In this document: in pieces, positions 55,817 to 64,000 of the stretch | Layout of the letters: every line of letters begins with the position of its first letter | How positions within the stretch are numbered: position 1 is the first letter of the stretch | Origin: Neisseriaceae bacterium JH1-16 | GTDB lineage: Bacteria > Pseudomonadota > Gammaproteobacteria > Burkholderiales > Chromobacteriaceae | Direction: 5' to 3' | DNA length: 64,000 bases | Assembly: GCA_025989215.1 (NCBI GenBank) | Contig: JAPDNP010000001.1 | Location: 1,129,032-1,193,031 of the forward strand | Position numbers and translations under genes: made by a program | The notes under the pieces: generated by a model | Told to the model about the DNA's origin: nothing | The model's input: only the letters and a program-made list of their open reading frames with translations | The model's database searches: none

Positions 55817-55914
55817 GTGCGAGGTGCGTACAAAGGGCGTCTCAGTTTTACGAGGCGGGGTAGACCAAGGAAGCAGTTTTGTCGTTGTCATTCAACACAT
55901 GCAGGAGCCTTGTT

Positions 55915-57147
55915 ATGAAGTTGGCGTCTATCGTAGGGGGAATATTGGTGCCCGCATTCTGTGTGAGCACGCCGGTTTGTTATGCACAAAACAGCGTGAG
56001 TGACAACGCGAACGGAGCTAGAGCCGTGAAAACGCAGAAAGTCCCGGTCGACCTGCCAAGCACTACTCCGGAGGCACTCGGAGTCGACTCAACTCCGCTT
56101 ATCCAACTGTCCCAGTGGATACGCGAGCAGAAGCTGGACGTGCGTAGCCTGCTGGTCGTCAAGGACGGCAAAGTCATCTTCGAGCGCTACGGTGACGAGC
56201 TGACCCGCAACCACAACTACGAACTGTATTCGGTCACCAAGACCGTGACCGCCCTGTTAACCGGCATTCTGGTCGGCGAGGGCAAGCTCAGCCCAAACGA
56301 TGCAGTTGCCCCAGCATTGAGCTTGGCGCATCCGGAATTTTCCCAAGCACTCGCTGACAAGGACAGCCTGCGGCTGAACAATCTGCTGTCGATGTCTAGC
56401 GGCCTCTACTATCAGACCCGCCAGGGTACGGACCCCCTCTACTACGACACTCCGAACCGCCTGCAATTGGCCGTTAATACCCAGCCCAAACTCGTGCCGG
56501 GAACCCGGTTCGACTACACGGATGTCAATCCGGTGCTGGTCGGGGCCATGGTGAGCTCGGCGGCACACCAGCATGAGGATGCGTTCGCTAAGGAACGCCT
56601 GTTCGAGCCCCTGGGGATGACGCATTACCGTTGGACCGGCCTGGATGGCACCGGCGCGGTCTCCGGTGGCTGGGGCTTGCGCTTGCGAGCGATGGACATG
56701 GCCAAGCTTGGCCAACTGATGCTCGATGGTGGCAAATGGCAGGGGCGTCAGGTCGTGCCGCAGAGCTGGATTACTCAGATGGCCACGCCGAGCCCGGCCG
56801 CCTCCGATTACGGCTATTACTGCTGGATCCGCCACATCGTCGAAGATCGCCCGGAGTTTGGTGCGATGGGCTTCAAGGGGCAGTTCATTACCGTGCTGCC
56901 GCAGGAAAACGCCGTAGTGGTGATGACCAGCCTGCTGCCGACCTCGATGGACCTGAGAGACTCGCCCTACATCAATCTGTACCGCCGCATGGTACGCGGC
57001 TACATCCTGCCGGCGCTGCATCCTGCCAGCCGACCGATCCAGAGTGCCAAGCGCACCGCTGCGCTACGCGCGGAGCTCAAACTGAGCCGACATAGTCGGG
57101 GCATCCCCGGCACGGCGACCGCGCCCAACGATACCCCAGAACTGTAA
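55915..57147 (+). CDS. Exported beta-lactamase-fold serine hydrolase, copy 1
   Basis: A 410-residue class C beta-lactamase family (PF00144) protein. Residues 1-24 are a signal peptide (cleavage near CYA-QN). Ser106 and Lys109 form SVTK, Tyr201 is in FDYTDVNP in place of the YxN motif, and GFKGQF is at the KTG-like position. Such folds include esterases, D-amino-peptidases and NylB-type amide-oligomer hydrolases, and the SVTK plus Tyr arrangement fits hydrolysis of ester or amide. AGGAGCC precedes the ATG. It is the first gene after the GntR-type promoter, followed by a paralogue. Confidence 0.88.
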   Translation: MKLASIVGGILVPAFCVSTPVCYAQNSVSDNANGARAVKTQKVPVDLPSTTPEALGVDSTPLIQLSQWIREQKLDVRSLLVVKDGKVIFERYGDELTRNHNYELYSVTKTVTALLTGILVGEGKLSPNDAVAPALSLAHPEFSQALADKDSLRLNNLLSMSSGLYYQTRQGTDPLYYDTPNRLQLAVNTQPKLVPGTRFDYTDVNPVLVGAMVSSAAHQHEDAFAKERLFEPLGMTHYRWTGLDGTGAVSGGWGLRLRAMDMAKLGQLMLDGGKWQGRQVVPQSWITQMATPSPAASDYGYYCWIRHIVEDRPEFGAMGFKGQFITVLPQENAVVVMTSLLPTSMDLRDSPYINLYRRMVRGYILPALHPASRPIQSAKRTAALRAELKLSRHSRGIPGTATAPNDTPEL

Positions 57148-57255
57148 GCCCCTGTCGAGGCGGGTGCCGCCCATCCCGCCACCCCAGGCCCACCCTCATG
57201 CCTTTTCATCGGCAGGGGTCGTTGCGCGCCAGCGCTAGTTAGAAACGAGGAGAGC

Positions 57256-58494
57256 GTGTTGGAAAAACAGTGCAAGAAGTCGCGAATGAATAGCCGCTGC
57301 AGCGGCCTGCTACGCCATCTGCTGCCGTTGGCGGCATGTGGCACGTTGATCGTATCGGGGGCGGCTGCCGCGCAGGCCGTTCCGATGGGAGACGAGCCGG
57401 GCCTGCAGGCCGCGTGGCCGGAACAAGTAGGAGTCGATTCGCGCGAGCTGGTACGGCTGTCCGAGTGGATCCGCCAACAGAAGCTCGATGTGCACAGCCT
57501 GCTCGTGGTCAAAAATGGCAAGCTGATCTTCGAGCGCTACAGCGATGGCCTGACGCGCGATCACAATTACGAACTCTACTCGGTGACCAAGGGCGTGACG
57601 GCGCTGGCCGCCGGCATGCTGATCGATGAGGGCCGGGCACATCTCGACGATACGGCCGACAGCGTGATCGGGCGCTGGCGGCCGGCACTGAAGGCGGCAT
57701 TCGGCGACAAGCAAACTGTCCAGCTGCGCCACGTGTTGTCGATGTCGACCGGCTTGCAATACGACTTCAAGCCCAAGGACGATCCGATTTACTACGGCGC
57801 TCCCGACCGGCTGAAACTGGCCGCCGATGCTCGGCCCAAACTGCCCCCGGGCTCATCGTTCGAATACACCGACATCAATCCTATCCTGGCGGCCGCCATG
57901 CTGAGCGTGTCCGCGGGCATGCCGATCGATCGGTACACCCAACGCAAACTGTTTGCCCCACTCGGCATGAAGAACGCCGTCTGGGACCGTGCCGATGATA
58001 CCGGCCTGGTGTCTTCCGGCTGGGGCTTGCGCCTCAGAGCGATCGACATGGCCAAGCTGGGCGAACTGGTGCTGAACGATGGGCAGTGGCAGGGGCAGCA
58101 GCTGGTGTCGAAGAGCTGGATACGCCAGATGGTGTCGCCCAAGGTGGCATCGGATTTTGGCTACTACTGGTGGATCAACAATATCGTCGCCGGCGAGCCG
58201 GAGGTCGGCACCATGGGCTTCAAGGGCCAGTTCATCTCCGTACTGCCCAAACGCAACACGGTGATCGTGATGACCAGCCTGATGTCGGTTGACGGTGGTT
58301 TGCGCGATGCGGCCAACCTGCAGACCTTCCGTCACATGGTCCGCGACTACATCCTGCCTGCGCTCGACAACCCGGCACATGCCGAAGACAGCAACGGCCG
58401 ACGTGCCGCGCTGCGCGAAGAGCTCGCGCTGAGTGCGGTCAGCCGTGGTGTTCCAGGCGCGCCAATGGACCCGACCGACAAGCCGCGCCTGTAG
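57256..58494 (+). CDS. Exported beta-lactamase-fold serine hydrolase, copy 2
   Basis: A 412-residue tandem paralogue of the preceding gene. The shared block VTKxVTAL with LLVVKNGKLIFERY and the C-terminal GFKGQFISVLP are very alike; about half of positions agree by eye. Ser109 and Lys112 (SVTK), Tyr204 (EYTDINP) are kept. A signal peptide ends near AAAAQ-AV. The GTG at 57256 follows GAGGAGA closely; an in-frame ATG at 57286 is the alternative. It lies 108 bases after copy 1 and before the porin. Confidence 0.87.
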   Translation: MLEKQCKKSRMNSRCSGLLRHLLPLAACGTLIVSGAAAAQAVPMGDEPGLQAAWPEQVGVDSRELVRLSEWIRQQKLDVHSLLVVKNGKLIFERYSDGLTRDHNYELYSVTKGVTALAAGMLIDEGRAHLDDTADSVIGRWRPALKAAFGDKQTVQLRHVLSMSTGLQYDFKPKDDPIYYGAPDRLKLAADARPKLPPGSSFEYTDINPILAAAMLSVSAGMPIDRYTQRKLFAPLGMKNAVWDRADDTGLVSSGWGLRLRAIDMAKLGELVLNDGQWQGQQLVSKSWIRQMVSPKVASDFGYYWWINNIVAGEPEVGTMGFKGQFISVLPKRNTVIVMTSLMSVDGGLRDAANLQTFRHMVRDYILPALDNPAHAEDSNGRRAALREELALSAVSRGVPGAPMDPTDKPRL

Positions 58495-58620
58495 CACCAA
58501 CCGCTTGAGCGGTTGGCTTCACCCGAATTCCCCGTTCTTCGCTGTTGCAATCGCAACGCTGTAGTGCCGTCCATCGCCACAAACCAATAAACAGGGCGAT
58601 GAAAATACAAAGGAGAGAGC

Positions 58621-59763
58621 ATGCAGTACCAAAACAACAAACTGAAGCTTGCATTGGCCGTCGCCGCCATCGGGCTACCTGTCGCAGCACAGGCCGATGC
58701 GACGATCTATGGCTTTATCAGTGGAGGGGTCGAAAGTGCCAAAGCGACCGGTAACGGTAGCGCCGAATACAAGAGCACCACGCGGGTGGTCGACAACAAT
58801 TCCCGCATCGGCTTCAAGGGAAATGAAGACCTGGGCAATGGCCTGAAGGCGATCTGGCAGGTGGAAAGCAGCCTGCGCAACTTCGAGCAGGGCGGCACCA
58901 ACGACAAGGGCCAGAACGCCGTGCTGGCCACGCGCAATACGTTTGTCGGTTTGCAAGATAGCCGCTGGGGCACGTTTCAGCTCGGCAACTACGACAGCGC
59001 CTACAAGCGCCTGACCGATGTCGGCCTGAACGTGTTGGGCGACACGGTGGCGGACCAGACCGGCGGCAACGGCGTCGTCTACAGCCGCCGCTATGCACGG
59101 CTGGCCAATAGCGTGCACTACACCTCACCGGTATGGTCCGGCGTGCAGCTGGGGGTCTCGTACGGGCTGGACGAAATACGCCCGACCGCGAGCAACGGCA
59201 CGCGCCAGAACGACGACCGGCTCGATCTCGCCGCCAGCTACACCATCGGCGGCCTGCAATTGGGAATCGGCTACGACCGGGAAGGCGACAAGCTCAACGC
59301 CACCTCTAGCGCCGACGCTCAGCAGCACGTCGACGGCTACAAGCTGGCCGCCAGTTACCTCTTTGCCTCCAGCCGCACGCTGATCGGCGCCGGCTTCGAG
59401 CGCGTCAAGATCCGCAACAACGGCAGCTCAGACACCCGCCAGAACGACTGGCTGATCGCCTTGTCGCAGCCCTTGATCGGCGCGCTGACGCTGAAGGCCG
59501 GTTACGCGATGCTCGGCAAGCTCGACGGCGCCGGCAGCCCGGACGACTTCAAGGCGAAGCAGTGGCTGGCTGGCGTGACTTATGACCTATCCAAACGCAC
59601 CCAGCTGTATGCCTATGGAACCCGCATCCATAACAACAGCCAGCAGAACGCCAATTTCCCGAACAATCCCGTGTTCAGCAGCGGGATGGGGACCTCCGCC
59701 GCCGCATTGGCCAAGGGCGACAATCCCCAGGCCATCGGTATCGGCATGAAAACCGCGTTCTAA
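58621..59763 (+). CDS. Gram-negative porin
   Basis: A 380-residue outer-membrane porin of the neisserial/betaproteobacterial general-porin type. The signal peptide [25 protein letters not shown] is followed by [35 protein letters not shown] and the constriction-loop region, and it ends GIGMKTAF with C-terminal Phe. AAAGGAGAGAGC precedes the ATG. It lies 126 bases after the second serine hydrolase and probably admits the substrate of the cluster. Confidence 0.92.
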   Translation: MQYQNNKLKLALAVAAIGLPVAAQADATIYGFISGGVESAKATGNGSAEYKSTTRVVDNNSRIGFKGNEDLGNGLKAIWQVESSLRNFEQGGTNDKGQNAVLATRNTFVGLQDSRWGTFQLGNYDSAYKRLTDVGLNVLGDTVADQTGGNGVVYSRRYARLANSVHYTSPVWSGVQLGVSYGLDEIRPTASNGTRQNDDRLDLAASYTIGGLQLGIGYDREGDKLNATSSADAQQHVDGYKLAASYLFASSRTLIGAGFERVKIRNNGSSDTRQNDWLIALSQPLIGALTLKAGYAMLGKLDGAGSPDDFKAKQWLAGVTYDLSKRTQLYAYGTRIHNNSQQNANFPNNPVFSSGMGTSAAALAKGDNPQAIGIGMKTAF

Positions 59764-59860
59764 GCCAGAAAGCCCGGGGGCTGGTGGCAAGGTCGGACAC
59801 CACCGACACTTGCCCCCCCATTTCGAATCGCCCTTCCCTTTCAGCTCAGTAGGAGCCTCT

Positions 59861-61501
59861 ATGGCTTTTAGCCGTTTGTCGGTGCGCAGGCGTTTGGCGC
59901 TGATCATTGCCCTTTCCTTACTGGGCTACACCAGCCTGATCGCGGTTGCCGTCGTATCGATCCAGCAGTCCCTGTATCAGAGCTACCAGACTTCGATCCG
60001 CAATATTGTCACTACCGGCTATCACGCCCTCGAATACTTCCATCAGCAGGAAACGAGTGGGCGCATGACCCGGGACCAAGCGCAGGCCGCCGCAAAAGAC
60101 TATCTGCGAGGGCTACGCTACGGGAACAACGACTACTTCAATCTGTTCGATTACCAGGTGCGCAGCGTGATGCACCCGATCCACCCCGAGTTCGAAGGGA
60201 AGGACCAGTCGCATCAGAAGGATACGCACGGCGTGCCGTTTGTGAGGCTGATGGTCACCAGTGCGGCGACTTCGGCCGAGCGGGCGGCCTTTCAGAGCAC
60301 CGAGTTTCCCCGTCCCGGCAGTAGCGCCCCGGTAGCCAAGCTACAGTACCTGCGCGGTTTTGAGCCGTGGCAATGGGTCATCGCATCGGGGGTCTATCTG
60401 GATGATGTGGACCGCATTTTTCGCGAGAAGCTGATCACGTTCCTGCTGGTATCCGTTGCCGGCCTGCTGGCCATGGCGACATTGACCTTTTTCATCTCGC
60501 GCAGCTTGATGCGTCAACTTGGCGGGGAGCCCGCTTACGCGGCAGGGCTACTGCAGGAAGTCGCCGCCGGCAACCTGGCGGTGGAGGTAAAAGTGGCCGG
60601 AAGCGGCAAAACCAGCATGCTGGAGGCGTTGCGAACATCGCTCGCCTCGATAAGAACGATCATGACCGCCATTGGCACCAACGCAGCCAGGGTGGCGACC
60701 CATTCGCAAGCGATCAGCGCCTCCGCCCTGAACGTTACCCATGCCTCCAGCACTCAGTCCGACGCGACAAAAGCCGTGGCGGCTGCCGTCGAACAACTAT
60801 CGGTCAGCATCGAGCATATCTCGGCCATTAGCCTGGAGACCGAGCACGACTCGGCCCGTGCGGTCGATCTCGCCAGGCAGGGGCAGTCGAAGGCTGGAGA
60901 GGCTGCGGCCGCCATGCAGGATATCGCCGGAACCATCGACACGACGGTTTTGCAGATCGACCAGCTCGTCGCCCGCACCGATGAAATCGGTTCCGTGGCC
61001 GGTGTGATCAAGGACATTGCGGCCCAGACCAACCTGCTCGCTCTAAACGCCGCCATCGAGGCAGCCCGCGCCGGCGAACAAGGGAGAGGCTTTGCCGTGG
61101 TGGCTGACGAGGTGCGCGGCCTCGCCGAGCGTACCGCCAGTGCGACGGTGGAAATCGAGAATATGGTAAAGACCATCCAGACTGATACCCGCACAGCCGT
61201 GGGCGCTATTCGCATCGCCGTTCCACTGGTGGCGGCCGGCGTAACGTTGGCCGAAGAGGCGGCGCAATCGCTGGAAGAGATCCACAAGGGAACCGATGCC
61301 ACTCTGGGGCGGGTGCGAGACGTTGCCGCGGCAACTCGCGAGCAAAGCACGGCGAGTCAGGAAATATCACGGCAGATCGAGCAGATCGCCAGCATGGCTG
61401 ACAGCACCAATAAGTCCGTGCCCAGCATCGCCCAAGCAGTGGATGCGTTGGAAAGTGTTTCGGCAGGGCTCAACGGGATGGTTGGGCAGTTCCGTTACTG
61501 A
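59861..61501 (+). CDS. Methyl-accepting chemotaxis protein with Cache sensor
   Basis: A 546-residue inner-membrane chemoreceptor. TM1 is near residues 12-34, the periplasmic single-Cache (sCache_2-like) domain follows ([38 protein letters not shown]), TM2 is near 193-214, then HAMP and the signalling domain with the hairpin tip around [43 protein letters not shown] (quoted in parts). There is no C-terminal NWETF-type CheR tether. AGGAG precedes the ATG. Placement after the porin suggests it may sense the cluster substrate (context only). Confidence 0.92.
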   Translation: MAFSRLSVRRRLALIIALSLLGYTSLIAVAVVSIQQSLYQSYQTSIRNIVTTGYHALEYFHQQETSGRMTRDQAQAAAKDYLRGLRYGNNDYFNLFDYQVRSVMHPIHPEFEGKDQSHQKDTHGVPFVRLMVTSAATSAERAAFQSTEFPRPGSSAPVAKLQYLRGFEPWQWVIASGVYLDDVDRIFREKLITFLLVSVAGLLAMATLTFFISRSLMRQLGGEPAYAAGLLQEVAAGNLAVEVKVAGSGKTSMLEALRTSLASIRTIMTAIGTNAARVATHSQAISASALNVTHASSTQSDATKAVAAAVEQLSVSIEHISAISLETEHDSARAVDLARQGQSKAGEAAAAMQDIAGTIDTTVLQIDQLVARTDEIGSVAGVIKDIAAQTNLLALNAAIEAARAGEQGRGFAVVADEVRGLAERTASATVEIENMVKTIQTDTRTAVGAIRIAVPLVAAGVTLAEEAAQSLEEIHKGTDATLGRVRDVAAATREQSTASQEISRQIEQIASMADSTNKSVPSIAQAVDALESVSAGLNGMVGQFRY

Positions 61502-61504
61502 CGA

Positions 61505-61537
61505 AAACATGCGTAGCCAAAGAAGCTACGCGTGTTT
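61505..61537 (+). terminator. Intrinsic terminator of the chemoreceptor gene
   Basis: AAACATGCGTAGC and GCTACGCGTGTTT pair (one T-G) over a seven-base loop. The T run is short. Confidence 0.72.
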
Positions 61538-61857
61538 CAACGCCTGTCGATTGAACTAAACAGTTGATCTGCCCGGCTCTAACGGTCAGTTTGATGCTTC
61601 GCTGAAGCTCACCAGAACTGGGCTGAGCTGAGGGCAGTGGGCATTCTCGCCGCATACTCGAAGACCCACGGCTGATCTACCTAAGTGGCGGTTCCGTGGC
61701 TCAAGGGCGCCTATGAGTGGAGGCGACTCACAAAGCCATGGACGTGCCAACGCACTCAACCTTTCTCGAGCCGCGGGTTAGGCCTTGATCACGTATAATA
61801 GAGCCTTAATGGAAACGGTTCTTTATAAGTAGCAAGACTAATTAACGGGAAGTAGAA
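61538..61857. other. 320-base gap before the zinc-ribbon gene
   Basis: No supported gene. It holds a TATAAT box at 61794-61799, a likely -10 for the gene at 61858, without a clear -35. Sequence composition differs from flanking genes and could include remnants of other DNA, but no family is recognised. Confidence 0.45.
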
Positions 61858-62127
61858 ATGACCGAAGGCGCAATGAAATGCTGTTGGTGTGAAAAGTCCT
61901 TCAGCCAGGCCAAGCTAAAGGGCCCGTCTGCCAATCTTTGCCCGCATTGTGGGGAGCCGGTGCTGCCAGCAGCTTTTGGAGGCCTGAAGCAGGGACAGGA
62001 CTTTGCATGCAACTTAGGTGGCACATGGAGGAAGATATCGGACACGAAGGCAGAGCTGCACGATTCAGACCCGACCACAGATAAGCCATGTGAATTTAAG
62101 GCTGACGAACAGGTTTATCCGTTCTGA
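61858..62127 (+). CDS. Small zinc-ribbon-like protein
   Basis: An 89-residue protein with two CxxC knuckles: Cys8 and Cys11 (CCWC) and Cys28 and Cys31 (CPHC), as in zinc ribbons. Residues 40-89 are acidic and polar and contain two further cysteines. GGGAAG lies before the ATG. Codon and base use look less GC-rich than neighbours. No homologue is known to me. It may be a recent arrival together with the surrounding gaps. Confidence 0.68.
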   Translation: MTEGAMKCCWCEKSFSQAKLKGPSANLCPHCGEPVLPAAFGGLKQGQDFACNLGGTWRKISDTKAELHDSDPTTDKPCEFKADEQVYPF

Positions 62128-62437
62128 TGCCCAGCGGGGCAAACCACAGGACAGCGGTGCATCGACTGATCGAATGCGTGCTCGGCCGCAAATCCACCGC
62201 TCATAACGATCAAGACCCGCAAGCTGTTATGGTTTGCCCGGCAATTACAGACCCTCAACAGGGTCGATTGGCGTCGAAGAGAGGTAGTCTGCCCGGCAAA
62301 AGCTCAAGGACTACCTATTTGCCTGTCGCTACCCGATCCGGTGCATCATCGCACTCGTAGAGGCAGGTGGGACGACGTTGAGCACACTACCTTCTCGTTA
62401 GTCCATCATCCTCAACGACAGCTCCCCCCTTACCGCG
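62128..62437. other. Gap with spaced inverted repeat
   Basis: 310 bases without a supported gene. GGGCAAACCA at 62137-62146 and TGGTTTGCCC at 62230-62239 form a 10-bp inverted repeat separated by 83 bases, and TGCCCGGCAA occurs twice (near 62235 and 62289). These could be traces of a small mobile element; no transposase frame was seen. Confidence 0.4.
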
Positions 62438-63160
62438 TTAGAGACTCCGCTGATTCACTCGCTTCGAGAGCTCTTCGGCGCTTTCTTTCCGCTCGCTGTA
62501 CCGATCCGTCAAAAACGGCGCCACGTCGCGGGTCAGCAAGGTGAACTTCATCAGCTCTTCCATCACGTCCACCACACGGTCGTAGTAGGCCGACGGCTTC
62601 ATTCGGCCTGCCTCGTCGAACTCGAGGAAGGCTTTCGGCACCGAGGATTGGTTCGGGATCGTCAACATGCGCATCCAGCGGCCGAGGATGCGCAGCTGGT
62701 TGACCGCATTGAACGACTGCGAGCCGCCGGACACCTCCATCACCGCCAAGGTTTTGCCCTGGGTTGGCCGAACCGCGCCGACCGACAGCGGAATCCAGTC
62801 GATCTGCGCTTTCATGATGCCGGCCATGGCCCCATGGCGCTCCGGTGAGCACCAGACCATCCCTTCGGCCCACAGGGTCAGCTCTCTCAGCTCCTGTACT
62901 TTCGGATGGCTCTCCGGCGCCTCATCCGGCAGCGGGAGGCCTCTCGGGTCGAACAGCTTCACCTCGGCGCCCATCTCCTTCAGCAGACGGGCCGCTTCTT
63001 CGGTCAGCAGACGGCTGTATGAGCGTTCACGCACCGAGCCGTACAGCAACAGGAAGCGCGGCGGGTGCGACGAGGGAGCGAACGGGGCAAAGTGATCGTA
63101 AGTCGGGCGAATAAACAGTTCCGCCTCGATATTTGGTAGCTCAGCTAGTTTGGAAGACAC
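62438..63160 (-). CDS. arsH: Arsenical resistance protein ArsH
   Basis: NADPH-dependent FMN oxidoreductase that detoxifies organoarsenicals. The 240-residue protein has the flavodoxin-like phosphate loop [12 protein letters not shown] near 39-50, [21 protein letters not shown] and [23 protein letters not shown], all diagnostic for ArsH. A GTG at 63160 with AGGAG eight bases upstream is the likely start; an ATG at 63187 lacks a ribosome site. It is divergent from arsR. Confidence 0.93.
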   Translation of the reverse strand: MSSKLAELPNIEAELFIRPTYDHFAPFAPSSHPPRFLLLYGSVRERSYSRLLTEEAARLLKEMGAEVKLFDPRGLPLPDEAPESHPKVQELRELTLWAEGMVWCSPERHGAMAGIMKAQIDWIPLSVGAVRPTQGKTLAVMEVSGGSQSFNAVNQLRILGRWMRMLTIPNQSSVPKAFLEFDEAGRMKPSAYYDRVVDVMEELMKFTLLTRDVAPFLTDRYSERKESAEELSKRVNQRSL

Positions 63161-63191
63161 GGAGTCATCTCCTCGAATGGTCAGCATTTTG

Positions 63192-63218
63192 ATATTGAGG
63201 TGGACATCACTTCAATAT
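63192..63218. promoter_or_regulatory. ArsR operator in the arsH-arsR divergent promoter
   Basis: ATATTGAGG (63192-63200) and CTTCAATAT (63210-63218) form an inverted repeat with one mismatch over nine bases, 19 bases before the arsR start. It overlaps TTGATA (63189-63194) and CAATAT, which are plausible -35 and -10 boxes. Confidence 0.68.
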
Positions 63219-63236
63219 TTCTTGTAATGTTGACAC

Positions 63237-63608
63237 ATGGAAAAGCAAACCGCTACGAAGATCTTCGAGTCCCTGTCCTCCGGGGTTCGTCTCGATATCT
63301 ACCGCCTGCTGGTCAAGTGCGGTCGTGAAGGCATGGTTGCCGGTCAGATCGCCACGACGCTCGAGTTGGCGCCCAATAACCTGTCCTTCCACCTGAAAGG
63401 CATGATCCATGCCGGCCTGGTGTCCGTGGAGCAGGAGGGGCGCTTCCAGCGCTACCGCGCCAATCTGCCGCAGATGCTCGAGCTGATCACCTACTTGACC
63501 GAAGAGTGCTGTGCCGGGCACCCGGAGCAGTGCATCGACCTGCCAGCCAATGCCTGCTGCCCAGAGGCCTCACCCACCCCGATTTCTATAACGACCACCG
63601 AAAATTGA
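63237..63608 (+). CDS. arsR: Arsenite-responsive repressor ArsR
   Basis: A 123-residue winged-helix repressor of the SmtB/ArsR family. The core DNA-binding helix is GQIATTLELAPNNLSFHLKGMIHAGLV near 36-62. The metal site is not the classical ELCVCDL pair in the recognition helix; instead cysteines cluster near the C-terminus (ECCAGHPEQC and ACC), as in ArsR variants with a C-terminal As(III) site. It precedes arsC by four bases and is divergent from arsH. Confidence 0.9.
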   Translation: MEKQTATKIFESLSSGVRLDIYRLLVKCGREGMVAGQIATTLELAPNNLSFHLKGMIHAGLVSVEQEGRFQRYRANLPQMLELITYLTEECCAGHPEQCIDLPANACCPEASPTPISITTTEN

Positions 63609-63612
63609 CTTC

Positions 63613-64000
63613 ATGAACGTCTTGTTCCTCTGCACTGGTAACTCCTGCCGCTCAATCCTGGGTGAAGCCACCTTCAATCACCTGGCTCCGGCAGGCTGGC
63701 ACGCGATGAGCGCCGGCAGCCAACCGACCGGCCAGGTTCACCCGCGCTCGCTGGCGCTACTGGCACGCGAGGGGATTTCGACCGAGGGCTACCACAGCAA
63801 GTCCTGGGACAAGCTGCCGAGCACGCCGGACATCGTGATCACCGTCTGCGCCAGTGCGGCCGGCGAAACCTGTCCGGCCTACCTCGGCCCGGTGCTGCGC
63901 ACCCACTGGGGCGTGGAGGACCCGGCGCACGCCACCGGGACCGATGCAGAAATCGACGCGGCGTTCATGACTGCCTACCGCATCCTGCGCGCCCGTATCG
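63613..64000 (+). CDS. arsC: Arsenate reductase ArsC, thioredoxin/LMW-PTPase type (partial)
   Basis: Reduces arsenate to arsenite. The 129 codons seen encode an LMW protein-tyrosine-phosphatase fold with the P-loop LCTGNSCRS (nucleophile Cys7) and the relay pair Cys79 and Cys87 in VCASAAGETCPAY, the arrangement of S. aureus-type ArsC. The gene runs off the window end, so only the C-terminus is missing. It starts four bases after the arsR stop. Confidence 0.93.
   Translation, partial: MNVLFLCTGNSCRSILGEATFNHLAPAGWHAMSAGSQPTGQVHPRSLALLAREGISTEGYHSKSWDKLPSTPDIVITVCASAAGETCPAYLGPVLRTHWGVEDPAHATGTDAEIDAAFMTAYRILRARI

Noticed and set aside
55915-58494. Antibiotic resistance AmpC pair
   Set aside because: YTD instead of YxN, no clear KTG, and a catabolic context; class C fold alone is not evidence of beta-lactamase function.

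Overview
The window reads as GC-rich chromosomal DNA of a betaproteobacterium, most likely order Neisseriales (Chromobacteriaceae-like). The basis is gene content and order judged by eye: a folC-SPOR protein-cvpA-purF-metZ block, an orn / M48 protease / pterin dehydratase / rsgA block, a fadE-psrA unit, acetoacetyl-CoA reductase and a neisserial-type porin. No database search was possible, so the taxonomic call is an inference. Coding density is high, most operon neighbours overlap by ATGA or TGATG, and intrinsic terminators separate many units.

Layout. 1-320: tRNA-Asp, tRNA-Val(CAC) and a second identical tRNA-Asp. 0.6-6.3 kb: dsbB, alkA-pmbA (minus), then darP-mog-yheT-trpC (plus). 6.3-10.2 kb: a patatin-type type Vd autotransporter and an unknown 508-residue protein. 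10.3-19.1 kb: fatty-acid module on the minus strand (thiolase, HAD/ECH fusion, FadL, FadE, PsrA-like TetR), with two AAAC-N4-GTTT operator candidates. 19.2-25.6 kb: minus-strand block of a small acidic protein, YgfX-like protein, folC, dedD-type SPOR protein, cvpA, purF, metZ. 25.7-34.7 kb: uup, NlpC/P60 lipoprotein, aromatic aminotransferase, an NSS transporter, argE, 4.5S RNA and a small HTH protein. 34.8-48.1 kb: housekeeping genes (uspA, thioesterase, TerB-like, MoxR, xerC, pncC, pgi, orn, M48, phhB, rsgA, phbB, hisC, fRMsr, a KfrA-like coiled-coil protein).

48.1-59.8 kb is the accessory part. A decayed IS5-family transposase lies next to a catabolic-looking cluster: MFS anion symporter, AMDase/maleate-isomerase-like enzyme, dihydropyrimidinase-like amidohydrolase, hydantoin-racemase-like protein lacking both catalytic cysteines, FAH-family hydrolase, GntR/FCD regulator, two tandem exported beta-lactamase-fold serine hydrolases and a porin. 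The two plus-strand transcription units start with an identical 20-bp element overlapping the -35 box, with the -10 at the same distance, so they look like one regulon under the GntR protein. The inferred logic is porin entry, periplasmic hydrolysis, MFS import, then ring opening and further processing of a cyclic amide or ureide. The substrate is unknown. A chemoreceptor follows directly. 61.5-64 kb holds a small zinc-ribbon protein and a divergent arsenic module (arsH, arsR, arsC cut by the window end).

A second signal spans the whole window. The 10-mer GTTGGCCGAA (or its complement) occurs 25 times and its 9-base core 32 times, often extended to AGGTTGGCCGAA. It is found in both strands, in several reading frames and in intergenic sites. 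It behaves like a DNA-uptake-sequence dialect or another genome-wide signature motif.
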